Assembly (NCBI GenBank): GCA_963971305.1
Contig: OZ020305.1
Coordinates: 405,001-469,000, forward strand
Source: Arcuatula senhousia
Lineage: Eukaryota; Mollusca; Bivalvia; Mytilida; Mytilidae
Reading direction: 5' to 3'
DNA: 64,000 bases
Numbering within the stretch: the stretch's first letter is position 1; the number at the start of each line of letters is the position of its first letter. A model generated the notes under the pieces. The model was not told the origin of the DNA. It made no database searches and worked only from the letters and a program-made list of their open reading frames with translations. A program made the translations under genes and the position numbers. This document shows, piece after piece, positions 12,301 through 24,300 of this stretch.

Positions 12301-15300
12301 CAACATCTAGTATCCGAGTAATGGACCTTAACCAAGAACTTAACCAAAGTGTTACGGACAGACGTACGTACGGACGTACGGACGGACGGACGGACAAGGG
12401 TAAAACTATATGTCCGATCCACATACGTGGTCGGGCCATAAAAATTATCAAGTACATATGCTGTTTTTTACCTTTCTTGCCAGATCGTAACAAGTCCATC
12501 TGCCGTTTGTGCTGTATCTTACCTTTCTTGCCAGATCGTAACAAGTCCATCTGCCGTTTGTGCTGTATCTTACCTTTCTTGCCAGATCGTAACAAGTCCA
12601 TCTGCCGTTTGTGCTGTATCTTACCTTTCTTGCCAGATCGTAACAAGTCCATCTGCCGTTTGTGCTGTATCTTACCTTTCTTGCCAGATCGTAACAAGTC
12701 CATCTGCCGTTTGTGCTGTATCTTACCTTTCTTGCCAGATCGTAACAAGTCCATCTGACGTTTGTGCTGTATCTTACCTTTCTTGCCAGATCGTAACAAG
12801 TCCATCTGCCGTTTGTGCTGTATCTTACCTTTCTTGCCAGATCGTAACAAGTCCATCTGCCGTTTGTGCTGTATCTTACCTTTCTTGCCAGATCGTAACA
12901 AGTCCATCTGCCGTTTGTGCTGTATCTTACCTTTCTTGCCAGATCGTAACAAGTCCATCTGCCGTTTGTGCTGTATCTTACCTTTCTTGCCAGATCGTAA
13001 CAAGTCCATCTGCCGTTTGTGCTGTATCTTACCTTTCTTGCCAGATCGTAACAAGTCCATCTGCCGTTTGTGCTGTATCTTACCTTTCTTGCCAGATCGT
13101 AACAAGTCCATCTGCCGTTTGTGCTGTATCTTTTTTGTTTCTTGTCTCCATTCTTTCAAGACATTCTCATCTCTGTAAAAGTTTGAATTCAATTTAATGA
13201 AAGACTTAAAGCTTAGCTTTCTAATTGGCAGATTAACAATTGAAGAAAAAGGTATGTCAAATGGACACAGTGCATGGTTTTTATATCAATTAATCACTTT
13301 TATAAAGTGACAGGTGTAAATTTATGATTTCCCTTTATTGTATAAATGCATATAAAGTTTCACAATGACAGCACACTTGCTTCTTCCAAAGGACCTAAAA
13401 TTGAAGACAAAGCTGATTTACTGAACAATCAATGCCCCTGTTGTTGTGGGGATTAAACTGCATGGTACAAAATCACATTTAAAGATTTATATTTATAGTT
13501 TAGATTCACCAAAGCAAAGGATCAGCAGTTTATTTCAAGAAATGGTCTACATCATTAGAACTGAAAGAGTTTCTGCTCTGAATTGATTGTTAGCACCATG
13601 AATTGTGTTTAAAACATGAAGGAACTGTTTACCTTACTGGAGCACCTGAGTCAATCTAACTCTCACGTAAGTTCCCATAGTTGATTGCAGTTAATGTGTG
13701 TATGTTGTGTCTTTTTTATTTTTTTATTTCAACATTCAAATAAATCATTGGTTATTACATGTATTACTTCTTTGGTTTTTTTTCAAATAGTGTAAGCTAT
13801 ATTTGTTGTTTTACTTGTTTTAGCTTACTTTGCTTTACTTGTTATTCATGTTATTTATTTATTACTAATCATTGTAATGATCCTGCCCCTTGAGGGACCA
13901 TAATTGGAAATAAAATATGTCTTATGTCTTATGTAGTGAAAAGAATTAAAGTTCATGTTTGTGGAATTAGTGATTTGATATTTACTTTCTTCTCTGTATT
14001 ATGGCATCAGTTTTTTCCTTGAAATCTTTAACCTTGGCAAGTTGGCGTTCCTCGTTCATTTTAAACTGTATGTACTCTGCAGGAGGGGGTTCTGGGTAAG
14101 GGTTCACTTTCCAGGACAACACACTATTGCTGGCCGACCGCCTGTAGAATTATATCAATTAATCATCAACATGATACTTTCATTATACATACTTTACAAT
14201 AGTTCGTCTTCCATATTTTTATAATACATGTATTGAGATCTCATTAATTCAACAAAGTGTAGCAAAAGTAAATGAAGTGAAAAACAATTAATCAGAGCAA
14301 TCTGCTTTTAGTAAAAAAATTAAAAAGAGAAATTATCTAACACTATGTGAACATTACAGATGTAAACAATGAACAAAAGACAATCTGGTCCAACTTTAGT
14401 TACATATAACATTATACGTAAATTGTGGATTTCTTAAGATAAAACATAAAAGTATTGTGGATATATACTTCTCTGACTGCACACGCCACATCAATGTAAA
14501 TCATAAATGTAAACTCAGTCTATGCTACATCCACTTTTAGACACATGTACATGTACATGTACTTGCAAACAAGACGATAAATTCATGAGTTGATTCTGAC
14601 TAAACAAATCAACAACAATGATACATCAGAAAGATGCCAACCTGTCCAGAGGTGAACCAGGCTTCTTTTTATTGACTTTGATAGAGGGAAACACTGGTCT
14701 TTGTGGGGATCTTATCGTTCCACTGTTGCTGGAGGAAGAGAGAGAAGGAAAGAAAAGATAGAAAGTAAGATAAAATGGAGATAATAATAAGATAATGACA
14801 GAAAGTGTTCAACATCAGCTTCAGCTGACATATGAAGCTGAAAAGTAAAGAGTCAAAGTGGTAGTTCTTTTACCAAGATATTTGAAGTATATCTGTGAAA
14901 ATCTGACATTAGGTGCCCTAAAGATACTGGTAATAGCTGATGTCTTCTTAAAATGATATGGCATTGTTATGCAAGCAGATTTAAGGATAAATAACAAATT
15001 GTTCTATCACAACAGCACTCTACATTGGAAATAGAGTGAGAAACTCATGGGTTTTACTGTCATTATGCACTCAAGATTTTTTGAAGCCTACAAAATAAAA
15101 CATTACAAAAAACTAAATATTCAGAGAATTTTATTTTAAATAACATACATGTCAGCATGTAGTACCATCAAGAGAGAACCATAATGACAAATTAAAATAA
15201 ATGAAAAAGAAGTAAAACAAACCTTTCCACGAGATTGCAGGAATTTTCAACCAAAGAAGGCAAAAATCCCCTTTTTTCCTTGAAAGATGGATTTCTGTGT

Positions 15301-18300
15301 GAGCTTTTGACCAGAGAGCTTACAGCAAATAAATAAATAAAAAACAAAAAAATAAAAAAAAACAAAAACAAAACAAAAAACATAAAAAGCAAAAAAACAC
15401 CCCCAAATAGAAAACATATTCCAATAGACATATTCACTTAAAATAACGGATTCTCAAATTAATAAAATTTAAGAAAAACAAATTTAAAGCCATAAATGTA
15501 ACATTGTTTGCTTCCCCTTATTCTTCCAACCGTGTTAATAAGGCCAAATTCAAATTATTTCCTTAACTTTTTTAATATTTTCAATTTTTGTTTTCAAGGC
15601 TATAGCAATTGCTTTATTGTACATTGCTTTGAACAAAAGTAGGGGACAATATAATTTGGCTGTTTAGGTATACACCTACTGACATCAGGGTCACTACCCA
15701 TTGGGTCAAATGTCAAGGTCATTTGTAGTCAGAAAATAATGCTCAACATAAAAACTGCAGACAGTGGTCCCTAAGCCACCTTCTTGTCATGCATATCGAC
15801 TTGAGATTTTTAGCAAAATGAATAAAAGAAATCATTACACTTAATACCCAGATCTTAAAATGTGTGAACAAAGTCAATGAAGGGGAAACAAGCAATTCAT
15901 TGGGGAGTAAATTAGCTTGATACGTTGAAAGTTTTCCAAGAAAAAAAAGACAAATAAGAAAACAAAATTGAAATAATAGACAAAAAAAAAAGAAAAAGAA
16001 AAAAGCTCAAACCTGTAGAGAGAAGTACCAGAATCCTTCCTAGTAATATTAACATAGATAGGAGGGAAGAGGGCCTGACGGGTACTAGAGGGGGGTTCAT
16101 TTCTTTTCCCTTTCCTCTGGAGATTTGTAAAGCTGAAGAATGGAAAATTATAATGGAAAATAAGTCAAAGAATTCAAAAGGGGAAGGGAGATATCACAAA
16201 GAAGACAATATCCTTGTGATTACATCACCGAAGAAAGAGGAAAAGAGGATGACTCTCTCAAAGAAATGGTAGTCAAGATGACCGATGTTTGACTGAGAAA
16301 TAAGTATGCATTGTATAAAGCATCACACACCTAAGAGACTGAGGAATAATATGAGTAACTGACAAGAAAGGTATGCTTGTAAGATCTAGTACAAAATGTA
16401 TATCTAAGTCTCAAAGGGCAAAAATCATTATAGAAATCATTTTAGACAATGAACAATGAACAATGCAACAGCCACACATATGCTTTTCTTGAAGTGTGTA
16501 ATTATGCAGTTTTAACCATACATGAGGTCAAATGATGCGGTCCAAAACAGAAGGCTTTGACAAAACAAGAAATAATCAGACATGAAAGCTACCAGGAAAA
16601 TCATTCACAAATTGTATTTAATCATTGAACACCAAGCAACCATTCAAAACATATAATTTTTAAATGTCAATAAAACCATAAAAAAACATATATATTTATT
16701 AAACAGCAAACGAACCAATCAAACATGAATATTAAACAGCAAGAAAAATATTCAAAACAGAGAGTAAATCACATGAAAGCATAATATACACCAGTACATT
16801 ATAACACGCGAGCAAGATTATACACCTGTAAATCCCACACGAGCGAGTTACCTGTCTGTGTTTGGTCTACTAAGGAGACTATTCTGTCGAACTATTGAGT
16901 ACCTACTAGACTCGCCTCTTCTCTTAGAAGTTATAGCCCTGTTTTTTAATATGTAACAATTAATGATATCTAGAAGTCTGAATTCTTGAGTGCCTACTAG
17001 ACTTGCCTCTTCTCTTGGAAGTTAGAGCCCTGTATTTTTGAATATGCTAATATGAAACAATTATTGATATCTAAAAGTCTGAATTATCAAGTGCCTACTA
17101 GACTCCCCTATTCCCTTAGAAGTTAAAGTCCTGTATTTTAATATGTAACTAGAAGTCTGAACTATCGAATACCTACTAGACCTGTCTTTTATCTTAGAAG
17201 TTAAAGTCCTGTACCTTAATATGTAATGATATTTATAACTTATTAAAAGAATATATCAGTACTTAGATAAATATTGCCTATTTTATCCATATAATTAAAA
17301 AAAACAACATGCAATAATATTGAAAGAAATATGAAATTAACGAAAAAGTTTTATAAATTCAGAAATGTTTATAAATCATTATACTGCTAGCTTAAAAAAA
17401 ATAGATCTTTGAGTTCACTTATCGTGGCATAATTCTTAAAATGCAAGAATTTGTAATAGTTTTATCAACAAGCAAGAAATGAGTATAAGCATTGTATTTT
17501 TAAATTATAGAACAAATTGTTAGTTGTGACTGTTTATGTGCACAAGTTTGTGATTTTAACATGACAAGTCTAAAAGATATTAATACAAATTATAAAATCA
17601 TGACTTGAGGCCTTAAGCAAATTCATGCATGCAAAAAGAAAATAAACATGTCTATCTCTTAAGTCTATAAAAAATGAAGCAAAAAGAAAAGAAAAGAAAA
17701 AGAAAATTTTATAATGTATCTAAATATATTCAAAACCATATATCATGTTTCTAGTTACATTTTCTTTTGTTTCAAAAAATTGAGATAGTAAAAGTTATTC
17801 TAGGAATATAAATATCTTATTGGTATTCATAAACTTTTGATTGAGCACAACCTGTAGAATGATAGTACTTTATTAACTTTCTTCACACCCCAAACCCCAA
17901 GTTAGATATACAACATCCCCAGTAAACATTTACACGATTGTAAAACCCAAACCCAGGCAAGTTACGATTAAGAAAAAAATAACTGAAAGAGCAACACCTA
18001 TAGAATGATAGAATTAAATAACTAAGGTGACTTTTACACACCTGACCGCCCAAGTTAGATATCGAACTTCACAAGATACATTAACAGATAAAATTTACAT
18101 ATAAGTGAAGAAACTAACACTATTAACAAGTGAAGATAACAAACTCAATGTTAGACATAAACAATCCTCACCTATCAACACTTTGTGACAAATTCATTAG
18201 TCTGAAAATAAATTATATCATTTCCTAATATAGGAAGTAAAACTAACACAGTGTCAGGGGTATGGCAAGCCTGGTATGCACTGACAGCACATAATCTATG

Positions 18301-21300
18301 GAGGAAGAGTATCATGTCTTAGTTACCAGTGCATCTCTTTTTCTATCTAATACATTTACTTTGTATAGTCCTAATATTTTAGACTGATCAATGGTTACAA
18401 TTGCATTTTGATAAACTCAATGTTTTGTTTATCAATAATAGATATTTTTCTAGATTATTAATATTCGAGCAAAATAAAAATGGAGACAACGTTTTTTTCT
18501 AGGGAGATTGAACATCTCAACAAATATAAAATGGTAAGGGAGGAACCGGGAATTAGGTTAAACCGGATGTAAACCATAGGCCAAATAAAGGGACACAGAA
18601 AGCTTTTTGAATAATAATTAAAAGTTGGATTAAAATATATGAGAGAACATATGCTTTCTCCTGTTAAGCCATGCAAAAGATGCAATCATCCTTTTCTGAC
18701 TATTTTTGTTAATAGACTATTAAAGCTCTTTCAAAGGATGCATGCACTATACAGAAAAGTAAGAACTATATAACCCTCTGCCTGCTTAAATATAATATCT
18801 CAATACTACTCCCTGTTATAATTTTAAAAGTAAGCAGTTTCCTTTACTGTGTAATTTAAAGTCAAAAGCATGTACATTTCTTTAATGAAACAAGTAATTC
18901 TTAGAACATACAGTAAAATCTGTTCTTACAGAATAATTGATAAAAATATAGAACTTCTATTAATCTTTTGTCATTTAACATTGATGTAAATAAATATAAA
19001 TCTTACCAATGCATAAAATCTCAAAATTGGTTTACAAACATGGTTTAGGCAATAAATTTAATTTTTAATATACTTTTATAATGAAAACCACATTTAGTGA
19101 GTTTGTCTTAGTCAAATAACTAGAAATTCAACAGGTTTTACTGCAGCAGAACTAGGTCCAGACCAGAGGTCAAATAGAAGCCATGCATTTCTTGGCAAAT
19201 AAATTCTGAGTCGTTTTTAGCCATGCATGTCCAGGAATGTAAATATTGAGTAATCAAGAAGCCATGGAGTGGACAAATTCTGAGCCAAGAAATTAGATCA
19301 TTTAGAAGCCATGCACGTCTGGGCATATGAATATTGAGTCATTAAGAAGCCATGCATGTCTGGGCAAATGAATATTGAGTCATTAAGAAGCCATGCATGT
19401 CCGGGCAGATGAATATTGAGTCATTAAGAAGCCATGCATGTCTGGTATACTAGGATCATATATAAGCTTTGGGTGGAGTTTACCTGTTGTGTATAGTGCT
19501 ACTTTGTGGTCGCTTTTTAAAAGTGCTACTTTTTGGTCGTGTTCTATAATCATTTAATATATATACATTGTATTAATAGGTAAATACTGTTATATTATTA
19601 CAGTGTTTCCATTACATACACAAAGAAATTACTTGACATTTAGCTAAAGCACTTCTGATGAGCCAAAACAAGTAAGTGTAAATATAATAGTTCAAGTACA
19701 ATTGAATTTTAGCAGTTCTATGCTTCAACTGTTTATTATGTTTACCCTTTTTTCTTCATGGAAAATAGTTTTATTTCAAAATGTTCATTTGGGTAGTGTA
19801 AAGGTTTTGCACTAATAAAAACAAACTAATCATTAATGGGCCTCCGAATTTAATGTTTGAGGAAACTGTAGTATTCTAAGGCAATCACAAACCTTTGGCA
19901 GGTAACTTTTTTTTCAAATTTTATACAGGTAATAAATAATCATAAATACTTTTGGTGTAAATGTGTTCTACATTCAAGCTATTCAAAATAATGTGCAAAT
20001 TAACAAAGATTGTGACTGTAATTTTGGCCAATCATATTGTGATCTATAAATATCTACCTATCAACAGTGCCCATGGCCCCTGCCTTCTTGATCTTGTCTG
20101 TTTTTTCTTGCTTGATTTCCGTGTAACTAACAGGTCGATGTAGCTCTGCCGAGAGCGGAACGAGGCCAAATTCTGATGATTTAGTTGTTGTCGACTTGTT
20201 ATCTTCCATTGACAGTGATCGATGCTGTATTTTTGCCCAGTCCCTGAGATCTCGTTCATCTTGCCAATCTTCTGAACTGCTACTGGAATCTTCACCATTT
20301 TCACCTGTTAAACAGACCCCTTTTAACACGTGTAAAAAGTATTAAGATCAAAACAATGGATTTTGTCAAAATCCTTACAGGTTAAAAAATAAAAAACCTT
20401 TCTGTCACAAGAAAAATGTTTCCATGAATATTATTGAATTAACATTTTTATATCTTTTTAAAGCAGTAATGTACCTTTATTTCCAATCTCATCATTCTTG
20501 TTTCAAGTCAAAATCACCATCTCATTAATGTCCTAGTTTTTTTTGTTGACACATGAAATTTTGTGTAAGTAAAATGGATTTTGATATTTGAATTTTCTTT
20601 GATGTATATTTCCTTTGTTATATACATATTGTAGCACAGAATAATTTTCATGGATGTTGATTTTTATCTAACCTCCATTTAGATTAGTTGTCAGGCGTCC
20701 CTGTGACTTGGCAAGAAGCATTTCTCGTAAGAATTTAAGAATTTCATTGGTTCCCTTTTCTATGATATCAAGGGGAGGAAACTCTAGCGGATTGTTACAT
20801 ATGTTTAATCCATTTAAAGATTTTATCAGACCTGAAAAATATAAAACCATTAAATCAGCATTATAGTAAAGCAATGAAGTTTTCTTTATTTAAATTAAAA
20901 TATTAATTCATCTATATCGATATAAATTTTATTGCTTGACTTACATTCTTTTACTGTAAACTTCATATATCTTTTTTTAATTTTTTTTCAACTTTAGTTC
21001 CAAGGAAGGTTTGTCACTTATCTGCCCTCCACCAACATAACTGACAGCCCCTATGGCCCAGGTGCATAAAAAGTGTGTTAAACCCTAACACACACACACA
21101 CAAACACACATACTCTCTTTCTCTCTAATTCCAATGTGAAATCAAATTTAATTAAATTTGACTTAAGTTGTTCTAAAAAAGGTACATGTTCATTTATACA
21201 ACGAAATCTGCTAAATTGAACTTTTCATACTGAAATTGCCAACACTGTTCAGGATTTAAATAATTCATTTCAATTTATGAAGAATTCTTAATAAACAAGT

Positions 21301-24300
21301 TACTCAAGAACATTTAAACATAAATTTCTAATACCACTGAAGTTAAATCTTATTTAGAGACATTATACCTAATTCCAATGGAAGACTGCGTAAATTATTT
21401 CCCTCCAATAAAAGATTACGCAGGTTCTGATGTCTTCCTGTGTAGACACTTGGTAACCTCAGCAAGCCATTCTTCCGTAAATCAAGCCATACTAGGTTTG
21501 GTAGTTTGTCAAAAAAATCATCAGGAAGACTGCACAACTCATTTCCTTCTAGATACAAGTACTGAAAATAGATAACAATACATACGTTATATTTTAGCGC
21601 TAACTTGTGTGCACCAAAATGTAGTTGTTTGTACTACATACATGTAAAAGCTCAAGTCAGAACATTTGCTGCCTGTTTTCAAGCAAGTAAATAAATTAAA
21701 CATTAATTGAGGGAATTAAATATGAGAGAGTTATAATTAATGGCCTTCAGCATTTAATTTTTATTTTAGTTAATACATGTAGTTTAAAAGAATGGCCTTT
21801 AGGCCATAATAAAATAATTCCTAGATTCTAATCCAAATTTCTTGAAAATATGGGGCGGGTAGGCGGGCAAATTTTATTTTTCATCCATTTCGATAAAATA
21901 TTCTGCCATTTTCAAGAAACTTAGCCAAAATTAAACAAAGTTTCCCAAAAATCAAAATAATAATTTTTTTGAGGAGGCTGAAAAAACCAGGGCAGGAGGG
22001 AATGAGAATCTTGAATATTTTTAATAATGGCCTTAAATTGACCCATAGCATGGCAATTTACTGAAATTTTGTAAAATGGTCTGCAACATGGTAAGATTTG
22101 CTTTTGAAGAACAAGTGGCAAGCCCAGCACACCTGACCCCATGCACTAAAACACTTGTAACTATCATGACAAACATTTGTAAGTTTCAGATGATCCAGTT
22201 ATTTATTAGTGTTACTGAGAGACGCATTCAAGGCTAGTTCTACTACAAAGGACCAAAGTGTCACTGTCATGCACAAGGAGATGAAATGGACATCCCTTTA
22301 ACAGAGAACAGAGCAGCAACAGCTGAATTTTCTACCAATCAGATGCAGCAAAGACAACTACATGTAAAAGAACAGTTTTTTTCTATAGACATTACTGGGA
22401 TGGAACAGCTATCTGGAGAGGGTTGTCTACCAGGACTCTGTGGACCATTTTACACAGAAGTCAAAGTGTCATAGAAGAGTAGAAAAAGGGGGTTTAAATC
22501 AAATCGATATGTAAATAGTTTTTACCAGTTAATATATAATTTTAACCACTTTGTGTGGAAGCTATGTCACACAAGGTTTCCTGCGAATTGATGGTGTTTG
22601 ACATCCCTTCACAGTATTCCAGTACATGTACATACATGTATATCAGTCAGGGGACTGACACATTCAAGTCAGAAATCATTTGACTTAATAAAGTAAAAAA
22701 GTTTAGACTTGTAGCAGTCATTTGGTAGAAATGACACATTTAAGTCAGAAAAGTTCAGACCTGTTAAAGTCAAAAAGTTTTGATGCAACATGTTCAAAGG
22801 AATCCTTTAATTTTAATATGATCAGTATTCTCTATAATTTTCTGCTCTCACCTTTTTAAAATAATATTTTGTTTCCTTGGTCATTGTTGGTATTGATGAC
22901 ACTTGTTCATTAGAAAGTAAGTAATATTTTTCATATTTAATTATGGTTTCCGATTTTTTAGAGAGTAGTGATTATTTTTCTATTCAATGTGCATGAAAAT
23001 ACTATTCATTCCAGGTGAAAATGTTTTGGCGCTTGACCTGATTGGCTGGGCGTGTGGCTTTTCATGCATGTAAATTATTTGACTGCAAGAAGTCAGAAAA
23101 TGTTTAATACATATTTATCATGTGACTTGTCTAAGTCGGATGAAAAAGGAAGACAACTCTTTTTTGCACTATAAATGACTTGTATAGGTCAGAAAAGAAT
23201 TGACTTGCTAATGTCAGTCCCCTGACTGTATATAAACGACTCAAGCTCCTGTTTTGTTCATTTACGTAACTTTAAGGCAAAAATGTATACTGTATAATCA
23301 TTTATTTTCGTGGGGATAAAATTTCGTGGTTAAGAGCACAAAACTGAATTGGTGGGGACAAATTTTCAAGGATTTTTTATATTTATATACACTGTTCAAC
23401 TAAATATTTTAAATTCACGGGGTTTTAATTTCGTGGATTTTTCATACCAACGAAATAAACAAAATTTAATCTCCCACGAATATTTCTGCTTCTACAGTAT
23501 ATACTCCTATTATGTAACTTCTGGGATTAACTAAATTCTGGACCCATTACCAATAAGTCTTGGTTAATACTTTTTGATTTAAAAATTCAGATGACTTTAC
23601 TGTAGCGGATCCAGAAATTTTTAAACGGGAGGGAATTCAATAAAAAAAAAAAACTTTTGGGAAGATTGTTGCATACAAATTATTCTGTCAAACAGGAGGA
23701 TGCGCACTCCCACATGCCAGTCCTAAATCCACCTTTGTTTGAAGTGCTAAAATTAAATTATACAGTTGCGTTATTAAATCCATTTCATATTTATCCTCTG
23801 TGTCTGTAATGTGTCCAGAATTTAATCCATCCCAGAAGCAACGTTACAGGATCATATGCCTTAAAGTCAGGGCTGTTAAGTTTTCAAAATGAAAATGCGT
23901 GGTAAAAAACGACAAAGATCAAAGGCGGCAAACTAGTATAGATCAAAGGAAAATGCCACCGATTTGGTAAAAAAAATGTGTGAGCAGTCATGGAATTTGG
24001 GATTTTGGATCTACAGGACCGAATCCTTGATTTTGAAATATTTTACTTAGATTGTGTTACAAAATTTGCAAAAATTGACAGGACCGAACAGATTTTTACA
24101 GGTCGTGGGCTGTCGGTCCTGTGCTAATTTCCATGACTGTGTGAGTCTCACGGCAATTGTGTACTTGAGACTTGACAGGCCTGTTTAAAAAGTATGTAAA
24201 TAAATACAATGAACCAGGATTTTGTGCCTATGTAAGAAAGAGCATAATTAATTCTTTTGCCAGTAAAAAATTTTACACATTTGACACATGTGACGTGTAC

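Noticed and set aside
12236..12471. LRRC27-like coding continuing past the array into MARPRMWIGH...
   Set aside because: That sequence belongs to the mobile element also found at 57094-58219, and exon 12 fits the array donors instead.
12321..13178. Plus-strand open frames (LPDRNKSICRLCCILPF repeats)
   Set aside because: Mirror of the LRRC27 exon 11 array; a 51-bp unit keeps several frames open, and the minus strand alone has splice and phase support.
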